From the NCBI RefSeq assembly GCF_900109685.1, contig NZ_FOBB01000005.1, forward strand, positions 186,001 through 250,000: a stretch of DNA of 64,000 nucleotides, written 5' to 3'. The position numbers were made by a program, and so were the translations under genes. Origin of the DNA: Chitinophaga rupis (GTDB taxonomy: Bacteria > Bacteroidota > Bacteroidia > Chitinophagales > Chitinophagaceae). The notes beneath the pieces are model-generated. The model worked only from the letters and a program-made list of their open reading frames with translations, made no database searches and had not been told where the DNA came from. Shown in pieces: positions 9,731 through 17,204 of the stretch. The first letter of the stretch is position 1. Every line of letters begins with the position of its first letter.

Positions 9731-10606
9731 TTACCTTAAGGAGCTGGGTGTAACGCCGGTTTGTTTTTTAAAGAAGTTGTTGAAATAAGTAGGGTATTCA
9801 TAACCCAGGCTGTAGGCAATTTCATTAATGGTCCAGTCGGTATGTTTTAAAAGCGCCCTGGCTTCGCTTAGCATCCGCTCTGCTAAATGCGTGGTGGTGG
9901 TTTTACCGGTAACTTCTTTTACCGCGCGGTTAAGATGGTTTACATGAACGGAGAGCTGTTCCGCATAATCATTGGGCGTTCTTAACTTTAAGGCATGCTG
10001 CGGAGAATCAACCGGGAACTGCCTTTCCAGCAATTCAAGGAACATGGCAGTAATACGCGCTGCAGCATTCTGATGTTTGAAATAACCCGCTGATGGCTGC
10101 ATTTTCATGGCTTCATGCAGCAGCAGGTTTACATGGTTGCGCAGCAGGTCAAACTTGTGAATATAATCCGTGTCAAACTCCCGCAGCATATTCTGGAAAA
10201 TGGAGCTGATATATTTCAGCTGGGTATCATCAACAAAGAACACCGGGTTGGACCCTACTTTAAAAAGCGGGGAGTCCTGTAAAACCAGGTCCCGGTCCTT
10301 TGCTTTCAGGAAGTTTTCCGTGAACAGGCAAAAGAAGCCTTCCTGCTTTGCTGAAACAGGCTCCCAGGCATAGGGGATCATGGGGTTTGAAAAGATCAGG
10401 GCAGGCCGGTTCAGCTCAATTCCTTTATCAGCATAATACAGGCGGCTGCTGCCCAATGCCAGGGAGATCTTGTAAAAATCCCTCCGGTTATAAGACATGG
10501 GTTTGCTGGCATAGGTTTGCCGCTCAAATACCGTGAACTGATCTTTGAAATCCAGGGCCGGCAGGCGGTTGGCAAGAAAATCCTTTGCATTTTCAGGAGC
10601 GCTCAT
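9731..10606 (-). CDS. AraC-family transcriptional regulator
   Basis: This 291-residue protein has an N-terminal effector domain without a clear ligand motif. The C-terminal AraC helix-turn-helix pair runs from about residue 190: YAEQLSVHVNHLNRAVKEVTG, then WTINEIAYSLGYEYPTYFNN. Regulators of this size and pattern often lie beside oxidoreductase genes in Bacteroidota and control them. The dehydrogenase next door is the natural target candidate, which is inference. A TAATTTTG box on the minus strand (10611-10618) ends only 4 bp before the ATG, implying a very short or leaderless mRNA. Confidence 0.92.
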   Translation of the reverse strand: MSAPENAKDFLANRLPALDFKDQFTVFERQTYASKPMSYNRRDFYKISLALGSSRLYYADKGIELNRPALIFSNPMIPYAWEPVSAKQEGFFCLFTENFLKAKDRDLVLQDSPLFKVGSNPVFFVDDTQLKYISSIFQNMLREFDTDYIHKFDLLRNHVNLLLHEAMKMQPSAGYFKHQNAAARITAMFLELLERQFPVDSPQHALKLRTPNDYAEQLSVHVNHLNRAVKEVTGKTTTTHLAERMLSEARALLKHTDWTINEIAYSLGYEYPTYFNNFFKKQTGVTPSSLR

Positions 10607-10610
10607 GCGG

Positions 10611-10618
10611 CAAAATTA
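10611..10618 (-). promoter_or_regulatory. Possible -7 box abutting the AraC-type start codon
   Basis: The minus strand reads TAATTTTG, matching TAnnTTTG, with only four bases to the ATG. If used, transcription would start at or next to the start codon. The next in-frame Met is residue 37, inside the conserved region, so a later start is unlikely. Confidence 0.35.
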
Positions 10619-10692
10619 AGGGATTGTTTGTATCTATGAAATTCAAACAGTGTTTGGGTAAGCAGTTCTGACTGGGTTTGGCCCATGGCGGG

Positions 10693-10830
10693 ATGGCGGA
10701 ATATGAATTGGGAAACATCTTCCTTACAGTATATCGTATAATATTTGATCGAAAAAAGTTAGTAAAGCAAACATTTACTATTGATCATTTACTGGAAGTG
10801 ATCAGAAAGGGAACCTGGTTTGATCCTTAG
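10693..10830 (+). CDS. Possible 45-residue small protein of unknown function
   Basis: An ATG-initiated frame runs MAEYELGNIFL... to ...EVIRKGTWFDP and stops at 10828-10830, just before a terminator-like hairpin. The composition (balanced charged, aromatic and aliphatic residues) looks more coding-like than random intergenic sequence. No family was recognised and there is no clear promoter or ribosome site. It could equally be the tail of a decayed gene. Confidence 0.25.
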   Translation: MAEYELGNIFLTVYRIIFDRKKLVKQTFTIDHLLEVIRKGTWFDP

Positions 10831-10851
10831 GCCTGAAGATATTTAAAGCCC

Positions 10852-10883
10852 AAAGCCCGGTGTTAATGAGCGTGCCGGGCTTT
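10852..10883. terminator. Terminator-like hairpin
   Basis: AAAGCCCGG at 10852-10860 pairs perfectly with CCGGGCTTT at 10875-10883 around a 14-nt loop. The T-tract is weak on both strands. It lies in the 364-bp gap between the AraC gene (minus) and the Gly-rich protein (plus), which otherwise holds only the doubtful 45-codon frame. Confidence 0.5.
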
Positions 10884-10970
10884 CGCTATTTAAGACAAAC
10901 CCCTCAGCAATTTTATACCTATATTTAAAAGAACATCCCTCTTTTATTCAATCACCACAAAACACTTCCC

Positions 10971-11960
10971 ATGAGCCTCAACAGAAGACCATCCCTGGAT
11001 TCCATCGGGCAATTTATTTCCCACACTGAATTTCAAACCCTGAAAACCGGTTTTGCTGCTAAGTTTCCCGACGCAGCCCCTGCTGTTTTTTTATCAAAGC
11101 AAACCATTCTGGACTGTATTAGTACCTATCCCGTTCTTTCCGGAATCAGCTTCCGGTATGGATTAGCTGATGTGAATGACCCGTTGAGCAGAAAGATAAT
11201 TCTGGTGCCTTGTGAACATACTACCGATGAAAAAGGCGCGCCGGACCTGGTACTTTTAAAGGAAGGTTATGTGAGCAATAACGGGGAAAAAGTAAAAGGA
11301 GACGAGCTCTGGAAGCTTTTAGGCAACCATGCGGAGCGTGTGTACAACGGCCGCTTTCATGAAGTATTATCCAAAGTGCACCGCGGATATTTCTGGGGCA
11401 TACAACGCATTTCAGCATTGCTGGCACAGGAAGGCTGTGATGGTGTAATGTTTAATTTTGGTTATAATGCTGCACACCCCTTTCCCTGTAAAAGGAACCA
11501 GCAGGTGCTGGAAGCAGTGGATGCCGGCCGGCAAAGCCTGAACATATTTATGGAGTATGGCCAATGCAATCCGCCCTGCGACATTGATCCGGGGGGCGGT
11601 GGTGGCGGTGTTGAAGGCACCGGTTGTTTAGTAAAAGAGCTGATGGGACGGTATGGCCAAAAAAGCACGGAACAGCAGCTGAACGCACTGCGCACTTTAC
11701 GGGACGATTATATGCTGGAACAGCCAGGCGGTTATGCGCTGTATGAAATGTATTACTTCGTATCCCGTCCCATAATACGCGCTATGGCAGCACTGCCTGA
11801 AAAAGAGCAGGTTTACCAGGACTTATACAACAATGAGCTGCAGCAGGCGCTGGACCTGCTGAACAAGGGCGCATTTGACCAGGTGCTGAACCTGTACAAA
11901 CGCACCATGGCAAAATTGATGGAGACTTACGTTTTTGAAACGGAATCCGTGATATGCTAA
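10971..11960 (+). CDS. Hypothetical protein with Gly-rich linker and CFI-box-like C-terminus
   Basis: This 329-residue protein has no signal peptide. The first about 210 residues match nothing I know and contain several Cys (CEHTTDE, GYNAAHPFPCKRN, QCNPPCDID). A PGGGGGGVEGTG linker follows. The last about 105 residues (CLVKELMGRYG, LRTLRDDYMLEQPGG, LYEMYYFVSRPIIRAM) resemble the CFI-box C-terminal domain in spacing, though the usual CFIATA start is replaced by GCLVKEL. It stands alone between a weak hairpin and a good terminator (11961-12000), so it is probably monocistronic. Confidence 0.75.
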   Translation: MSLNRRPSLDSIGQFISHTEFQTLKTGFAAKFPDAAPAVFLSKQTILDCISTYPVLSGISFRYGLADVNDPLSRKIILVPCEHTTDEKGAPDLVLLKEGYVSNNGEKVKGDELWKLLGNHAERVYNGRFHEVLSKVHRGYFWGIQRISALLAQEGCDGVMFNFGYNAAHPFPCKRNQQVLEAVDAGRQSLNIFMEYGQCNPPCDIDPGGGGGGVEGTGCLVKELMGRYGQKSTEQQLNALRTLRDDYMLEQPGGYALYEMYYFVSRPIIRAMAALPEKEQVYQDLYNNELQQALDLLNKGAFDQVLNLYKRTMAKLMETYVFETESVIC

Positions 11961-12000
11961 AAATAAAAGCTCCGGCTGTATTAAGCCGTAGCTTTTATTT
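11961..12000 (+). terminator. Rho-independent terminator of the Gly-rich protein gene
   Basis: AATAAAAGCT pairs with AGCTTTTATT, with an inner CGGCT/AGCCG stem. It starts at the stop codon of the preceding gene and ends in a T-rich arm. Confidence 0.8.
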
Positions 12001-12005
12001 ACCAT

Positions 12006-12063
12006 CGCGTCATTGCTTCGTCGCCCTTCCCACTGTAATCTCCCGGCTCCTCGCAATGACGCG
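12006..12063. repeat. REP-like palindromic repeat
   Basis: CGCGTCATTGC at 12006-12016 is the exact reverse complement of GCAATGACGCG at 12053-12063. Read on the minus strand it begins CGCGTCATTGCGAGGAGC and later contains GACGAAGCAATGACG. I recognise this as the widespread GTCATTGCGAGGAGC-type intergenic repeat found in many bacteria. It sits between two convergent genes. Confidence 0.6.
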
Positions 12064-12068
12064 GTTGA

Positions 12069-14222
12069 TTACTCCGTTACAATCTCAATGCTGCCGCCGG
12101 TTTTAAACAGCTCATGCGGTACAAAATATCCTTTAATTGCTTTACCATTCACTTTAATAGCTGTTAATGCCCTGCCTTTTCCTCTTTTAGTTAAGGTGAG
12201 TGATTTACCGGTGCTGGTCTTCCATTTCACTTCATCAAAAAGCGGAACCGTAACAATATATTCCGGGTCAGTGGCAGAGAAGGTGTATAAGCCGGATGAT
12301 GCAAATGCATACCAGGCGGACATTTCCCCGGCATCGTCCATGCCGCAGAGCGCTATGCCATCATCCCCGATGCCATATAAGCTATTCAGGATGGTATCAA
12401 TGATCTTTTGTGATTTTTCCGGCTTATCTATAAAATAATAAGCAAAAGGCGCTTCATGATCCGGCTGGTTGCCATGGCAATACTGGCCTATCATGGTTTC
12501 CACGTTGCGGGCTATGTACTGCGGGTTCCAGGGCAGGGTAAAGAGGGAATCCAGCTTGGATTCAAAACCTTCTTTTCCGCCATACAGCTCAATGAGCCCC
12601 GGAATATCGTGCGGCGCAAAGAACGATACCTGCCAGGCATTTGCCTCCCGGTACATATATTCATAATAAGGGTACTGCGGGTTGAAAGGTGTGATCCATT
12701 CACCATTTTCCAGCCGCCCTCTCATAAAGCGGGTAGCAGGGTCAAACATGTGCTTATAATTTTTTGACCGCGCCATCAGGATCCTGTAGTTAGCCGTATC
12801 GCCCAGCTTTTTGGCTATCTGGGCTAATGAATAATCATCGTAGGAATATTCCAGGGTTTTAGATACGCCTGCTTTTGCCTTGGTTTCTACATGCGGATTG
12901 GGTACATCAGGATCGGAAATATAGCCTTTCTCAATATACTCCGTGATGTAAGGACGGGCGCCTCCGGCTACATTGGCGTTGCGCAGCAATACCCGGTAAG
13001 TATCCTTTATATCAAATTTATCAATGCCCCGCAGGTATGCGCCTGCAATGGAGGAAGTGCCATGGTCGCCATGAAAGAAGGTGGGGATGAACCCTGTTTT
13101 GTCGCCCACATCTTTCATAGACTTGATCACATCCAATGTAACCTGTGGCGAGATCAATCCCAGCAGCACATCTTTATTCCGGTAAGTATCCCACAAAGAA
13201 GGTTCTGTGTAATAGTTGAAATCAGCTTTCACCACATTATGCTTTGCATCGGTGAACTCGCCGTTCACATCACTGCGCAGGGCCGGCCACAGGAATGAGC
13301 GGTACAGGCAGGAGTAGAACATCCTTCTTTGCTTATCCGTTCCGCCCTTTACCTGTATGGTAGAGAGCAGGGTTTCCCATTTCCGGTTGGCCTCATTACG
13401 GATGTCTGTAAAAGACTTGTTACCGATCTCCTGCTGCAGATTTTGTTTTGCATTTTCAATGCTTACAAATGATAGGCCTATTTTAAGCTCAACCGGTTTA
13501 GCAGCGCCATCGGCTAAATGAACAATGGCATAGCCTTCCCGCTGGCCTTCTGCTTTCTTTTCCAGCTTTTCTATGTTCGTGTTCAGCGTAGCATAAAAAT
13601 AGATCCTTTCCCCGGTTTGCTGGTAACCCTGTAAGGCGGTAGCGCCCACCTGCTCAATGTTCCAGCCGGATACGCGGTTATTGGCTTTAGCCAGGTCAAA
13701 GAGTATTTGCCTGCTGTTGTTGTTCTTATAGGTATATTGATGATAGCCGCAGCGTAAAGTGGAAGTAAGGTTCACATTCACATTATAATCATCCAGGTAT
13801 ACCTGGTAAAAGCCCGGTGACGCGCTTTCTTTTTTATGGGTGAATCTTGAGCCAAAAGTAGCGCCTGGATTGGAAAGCGGCAGAATGGGAATGTTGCACA
13901 AATTCCAGTGGCCTTTATTGGTATGGGTAAATCCGTAAATAACGGAATCCTCATATTCATACCCTGCGCCGGATCCGTATTGCGTAATGGGGCTTAGCTG
14001 TACCATGGCATTGGGCAGCGAGCTGCCGGGAAAAGTAAGCCCGGCCCATGAGCGCCAGCCTTCCGGTAACGTATATCCCAGAATTTTAGGATCGGTAAGC
14101 GGCGCCGTGCCAACAAATGTGTTTACATACTTTGTATAACCTGTTGCTGACTGGCTTTTACTGCTAACGGCAGCCAGCAGTAAGATGACGAACGTGGAGA
14201 AAAATTTGACCTGGTGTTTCAT
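12069..14222 (-). CDS. Secreted GH92 alpha-mannosidase
   Basis: This 717-residue protein has a signal peptide (about 1-24). The N-terminal beta-sandwich starts YVNTFVGTAPLTDPKILGYT. The alpha/alpha-barrel holds GH92 blocks such as RRMFYSCLYRSFLWP, SLWDTYRNK and GNQPDHEAPFAYYF. The C-terminal block GMDDAGEMSAWYAF (from residue 627) carries the Asp629-Asp630 pair that acts as general base in this family. GH92 enzymes are Ca2+-dependent exo-alpha-mannosidases acting on N-glycans or yeast mannan. It is monocistronic here, but with GH76, GH97 and GH16 some kilobases away it suggests mannan use. Confidence 0.93.
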   Translation of the reverse strand: MKHQVKFFSTFVILLLAAVSSKSQSATGYTKYVNTFVGTAPLTDPKILGYTLPEGWRSWAGLTFPGSSLPNAMVQLSPITQYGSGAGYEYEDSVIYGFTHTNKGHWNLCNIPILPLSNPGATFGSRFTHKKESASPGFYQVYLDDYNVNVNLTSTLRCGYHQYTYKNNNSRQILFDLAKANNRVSGWNIEQVGATALQGYQQTGERIYFYATLNTNIEKLEKKAEGQREGYAIVHLADGAAKPVELKIGLSFVSIENAKQNLQQEIGNKSFTDIRNEANRKWETLLSTIQVKGGTDKQRRMFYSCLYRSFLWPALRSDVNGEFTDAKHNVVKADFNYYTEPSLWDTYRNKDVLLGLISPQVTLDVIKSMKDVGDKTGFIPTFFHGDHGTSSIAGAYLRGIDKFDIKDTYRVLLRNANVAGGARPYITEYIEKGYISDPDVPNPHVETKAKAGVSKTLEYSYDDYSLAQIAKKLGDTANYRILMARSKNYKHMFDPATRFMRGRLENGEWITPFNPQYPYYEYMYREANAWQVSFFAPHDIPGLIELYGGKEGFESKLDSLFTLPWNPQYIARNVETMIGQYCHGNQPDHEAPFAYYFIDKPEKSQKIIDTILNSLYGIGDDGIALCGMDDAGEMSAWYAFASSGLYTFSATDPEYIVTVPLFDEVKWKTSTGKSLTLTKRGKGRALTAIKVNGKAIKGYFVPHELFKTGGSIEIVTE

Positions 14223-14303
14223 TTTTACAAGTAAGATTTCGTGGACCGGTAAAAATATAAAAAAACACCAGATTGTTTATAGAGATGCTATGAGCGGTAA
14301 ATG

Positions 14304-14333
14304 GGGGAATGCATTGCAGAAGCGGCATTCCCC
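14304..14333 (-). terminator. Hairpin downstream of the alpha/beta hydrolase gene
   Basis: GGGGAATGC at 14304-14312 pairs with GCATTCCCC at 14325-14333. It follows the minus-strand hydrolase stop by about 30 bp. The lack of a strong T-tract makes it a weak terminator call. Confidence 0.4.
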
Positions 14334-14363
14334 TGTATTTAGTTGCTATGGGTGATCCCAGGC

Positions 14364-15227
14364 CTAGTCATTCAAAAATTCCTGCACCAGCGTAGCGGTG
14401 ATCTCCGGCTGACGGCTGTCTTTTTTTGCAGAACAGATCTCACCCAGCAGTGTGCCGTGCATACCGGGCAATATGGCCAGCTGCGCGCCTGGTATCAGGT
14501 GTGAGAGCTTAACGATATGTTCAGTGGTAATTACGTCTTTGTCACCGGCCATTATCAGCGCAGGGGTTTTTATAGATTGCAGCGCTGCATCCGGCCAGTT
14601 CTGAAAGACTAATCTCCTTGATCTGTCTTTCTCAAACATGTTCTGCAGCCGGTCTTTATCAGGCGTTACCTTTAAAAAACCTGCTTTTAATGGCTCCGGC
14701 ATATCCTTTAACGTGGCTTTTTGCAGGCCTTCAAAAAAACCGGGTATCATGCCTTCCCTTTGATAGTTGGAGGAAACCACCACTATTTTATTCAACAGCT
14801 CCGGGTGGCTCATGGCCAGCTGCATGGTAGTGCAGCCGCCATCACTAAAACCCATGATATTTGCTTTATCTACTTTCAGATATTTAAGTAAGGCTGCTAC
14901 ATCACTGGCATCCTGCTCAAAAGTTTCTGGCGCGTTACGGTCGCTGGTGCGGCCATGGGCCTGCAGCTCCACGGCAATCACTTTATTATGGGCGGCCAGC
15001 ATGGGCAGTATAACGCCAAAGGTGGTTTCAATAGTGGAGCCGCCTCCGTGTATCAATACCAAAGGCAGGCCGCCGCCGTTGCCATGGATCTCATAATACA
15101 TTTGAATACCGTTCACCGGTGCATGGCCGGATGTTTTTAATGTTTCCATATTATTGATTTGGGCGTTTGTTGACAGGGCTGATGCAAATAAAGCTATCAG
15201 CATATAAAATTTTGTTCTGTTCAGCAT
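14364..15227 (-). CDS. Secreted alpha/beta-fold hydrolase
   Basis: This 287-residue protein has a signal peptide (ALFASALSTNAQ). It has an alpha/beta hydrolase core: oxyanion motif LVLIHGGGSTIE (about 56-67), nucleophile elbow GFSDGG (Ser replacing the usual GxSxG as G-F-S-D-G), acid DKDVIT and catalytic His in GMHGTLL. The substrate is unknown. It is the last gene of an ArsR-SRPBCC-hydrolase operon, beginning 11 bp after the SRPBCC stop. Confidence 0.88.
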   Translation of the reverse strand: MLNRTKFYMLIALFASALSTNAQINNMETLKTSGHAPVNGIQMYYEIHGNGGGLPLVLIHGGGSTIETTFGVILPMLAAHNKVIAVELQAHGRTSDRNAPETFEQDASDVAALLKYLKVDKANIMGFSDGGCTTMQLAMSHPELLNKIVVVSSNYQREGMIPGFFEGLQKATLKDMPEPLKAGFLKVTPDKDRLQNMFEKDRSRRLVFQNWPDAALQSIKTPALIMAGDKDVITTEHIVKLSHLIPGAQLAILPGMHGTLLGEICSAKKDSRQPEITATLVQEFLND

Positions 15228-15238
15228 GTTGTAGGTTT

Positions 15239-15709
15239 TTAGCTGTGTTGCCGAGATAAGCCTTCCAGGTAGGCGGCCAGTTTTTCAACATTCTCTTTTT
15301 GCCCTTCTTTTGCTTTATGGGCTTTTACTACGGCCATAAATTCTTCTGCAGAATCAAACAGCATGTGCCAGGTGATCAGCGTTTGGTCGCCCTGCGCTTC
15401 AAATTCAATGGTTGCAAGGATCCTGGGGTAGGAGATGTGTTCGTAAACGATCTTTTTAAGCGGGATGATCTCTTTAAAGATGCTTCTGTTGTCATAATCC
15501 TTTCCATCCGGTCCATGCATTATGAGGTTCCATGCACCGCCGGCGCGTACGTCCATAGTAGTGATGGTATTGCTGAATCCATTAGGGCCCCACCAGTTGG
15601 CAATATGTTCCGGTTGGGTCCACACTTCCCATACCAGCTCTATGGGTGCATTCAGCTTTCTGGACAGGAAGAGCTCCCGGTCCTGCGTGTTACTTTTTGG
15701 CCTTTCCAT
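15239..15709 (-). CDS. SRPBCC (AHSA1-like) domain protein
   Basis: This 156-residue protein is one START/AHSA1-type domain: SRKLNAPIELVWEVWTQPEHIANWWGPNGF at the N-terminus (quoted piecewise: LNAPIELVWEVW, then WWGPNGF), then VRAGGAWNLIMHGPDG. The fold makes a hydrophobic ligand pocket. The gene overlaps the ArsR-type gene before it by 20 bp, a pairing very common in Bacteroidota, where the regulator and the SRPBCC protein are co-expressed. The ligand is unknown. Confidence 0.92.
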   Translation of the reverse strand: MERPKSNTQDRELFLSRKLNAPIELVWEVWTQPEHIANWWGPNGFSNTITTMDVRAGGAWNLIMHGPDGKDYDNRSIFKEIIPLKKIVYEHISYPRILATIEFEAQGDQTLITWHMLFDSAEEFMAVVKAHKAKEGQKENVEKLAAYLEGLSRQHS

Positions 15710-16031
15710 ATCTTTCCTTTTTTAGTTTTTCCAGGTAATTTTCCATAGCGTCTAGCTTGCTTTCCCAATGCTGCCGGTATTGGGCCACCCAATGCGCTAC
15801 TTCTCCCAGCTGATCCAGCCGGGCTTCGCAGAAACGGTCCCTGCCACGCTGTTTAATAACAATGAGGCCGCAATCGGTCAGGATCTTCACATGCAGTGAG
15901 ATAGCCTGCCGGGTTACATCAAATTTTTCCGCAATCGTATTCACATTCTGCGGCTGGGTGGCGATCATATGAATGATGGCCCGCCTGGTAGGGTCGGCAA
16001 TCGCCTGGTATACATCACGTCGTGCTTTCAT
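15690..16031 (-). CDS. ArsR-type winged-helix repressor
   Basis: The start is taken as the ATG at 16029-16031 (MKARRDVYQAIADPTRRAI), which gives a normal ArsR length of 113 residues. An upstream extension would read through the operator. The winged helix includes VNTIAEKFDVTRQAISLHVKIL and the wing GLIVIKQRGRDRFCEA. No metal-binding Cys cluster (ELCVCDL) is present, so it is of the non-metal subfamily paired with SRPBCC proteins. It probably represses its own operon through the palindromes immediately upstream. Confidence 0.9.
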   Translation of the reverse strand: MKARRDVYQAIADPTRRAIIHMIATQPQNVNTIAEKFDVTRQAISLHVKILTDCGLIVIKQRGRDRFCEARLDQLGEVAHWVAQYRQHWESKLDAMENYLEKLKKERYGKAKK

Positions 16032-16036
16032 AATGC

Positions 16037-16082
16037 GCAAGTAATTACTTGCAAATATAAGTGCAAGCAATTACTTGCGCAA
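16037..16082 (-). promoter_or_regulatory. ArsR-type promoter flanked by paired palindromic operators
   Basis: GCAAGTAATTACTTGC (16037-16052) is a perfect 16-bp palindrome. A near copy, GCAAGCAATTACTTGC, lies at 16063-16078, 26 bp away. Between them the minus strand reads TATATTTG (16052-16059), a perfect -7 box. A TTG at 16080-16082 gives a 20-nt spacer for -33. Dimers bound at both sites would cover the spacer and the transcription start, which is classic autorepression. Confidence 0.8.
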
Positions 16083-16316
16083 TTATTTCTGCATAATTTT
16101 TTAAATACTTGTCATGTGGCTCTGATACAGCACCTGTCTGCCAAATAAGATAAATGCCCTGAAACCTGTCATAGTGAAGTATTCCTCGCCCAGAAAGTCT
16201 GTTAATATAATGGGCTAAAGCATAATGTGGGAAAGCGTTCAGCATTCCACGTCCTGCGTTCCGTATTCATCTATTAGCTATTATTTGTATATTTCATTCC
16301 AGACATTCTCATTCCT

Positions 16317-16829
16317 ATGCAAAACGAGTCCAATACTATATTTGACCAGGATTTCCTGCAGGAAACCTTTGTACGCCGCCGCCAGCTAATGCCATTGGCG
16401 CTAAAGATCTATGTTTGGTTCTATATGCTCTTTAGTGTGTATAACGTTCTTACCTTTATTTATATCAATATCCAGCGGTGGCTGGATGTGTTAAGGTATG
16501 AATCGTTTGACAAATTTCTTTTACTCACCATTTTTACCGGACTTGCATTTCCCGTACTGCGTTTTCTGTCCAATCTTTTCATCTGGCTGGAAAGAAAGAG
16601 CGCTATATTGACCGGGATAATAATAACGGTGCTGCATATACTCTATTCCTGCGTTTCCTTTGTTATCATTTACAATATGTTCGGGCGTTTGGATCTTATG
16701 ATATGGACAGTACCTTTGGTGCTGCTGGAGATCCCATATTTAGTGCTGCTGCTGAATATCAGAAAGCGCTGGGAGCAAACAGGCATTTCCGGAAACGAAC
16801 AGGAACAGCATTTTAAGGGATTGAAATAG
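16317..16829 (+). CDS. Small integral membrane protein of unknown function
   Basis: This 170-residue protein has four predicted membrane helices: about 27-48 (LALKIYVWFYMLFSVYNVLT), 68-88, 98-120 (ILTGIIITVLHILYSC), and 128-146. It ends in a charged tail. No family is recognised. It is followed by a cupin-like gene 12 bp downstream, so the two may be co-transcribed. Confidence 0.75.
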   Translation: MQNESNTIFDQDFLQETFVRRRQLMPLALKIYVWFYMLFSVYNVLTFIYINIQRWLDVLRYESFDKFLLLTIFTGLAFPVLRFLSNLFIWLERKSAILTGIIITVLHILYSCVSFVIIYNMFGRLDLMIWTVPLVLLEIPYLVLLLNIRKRWEQTGISGNEQEQHFKGLK

Positions 16830-16841
16830 GAATTTATAAAG

Positions 16842-17204
16842 ATGAAGGCATACAGACTTTTTACAACCGCGGATGGCCATAGCGCATTTGAAGAAGGAAA
16901 GATCACCACGCTGCAGCATATTGCAGCGGATTATTTTTTTATACAGGAAGACGATGCCTCCCGGCTTGCGTTCGACTGGCATCCTGCCCCCAGAAGGCAG
17001 GTGGTTATAACGCTCAGGGGTACACTGGAATTTACCGTAACAGATGGCAGCACCTTTCTCCTGCAACCCGGCGATATCCTGGTGGCAGCAGATATCTCCG
17101 GCTCAGGCCATAAGTGGCGCAGGCTCAGCGAAGAAAGCTGGGTACGCGCTTATGTGGTGCTGGAAGACGGGAAAGATGATGGTTTTGTAGTGAATGGGAA
17201 GTAA
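16842..17204 (+). CDS. Cupin-fold protein
   Basis: This 120-residue single-domain protein has a cupin core: FDWHPAPRRQVVITLRGTLE, then LLQPGDILVAADISGSGHKWR (quoted in parts; key residues His51, Gly and His near 93). Its motif spacing fits small RmlC-type cupins of unknown substrate that bind a metal through His residues. It overlaps the next gene's first ATG by 11 bp. Confidence 0.8.
   Translation: MKAYRLFTTADGHSAFEEGKITTLQHIAADYFFIQEDDASRLAFDWHPAPRRQVVITLRGTLEFTVTDGSTFLLQPGDILVAADISGSGHKWRRLSEESWVRAYVVLEDGKDDGFVVNGK

Noticed and set aside
16032..16070. N-terminal extension of the ArsR-type gene
   Set aside because: It is encoded by the palindromic operator and -7 box, and the ATG at 16031 starts the normal family N-terminus.
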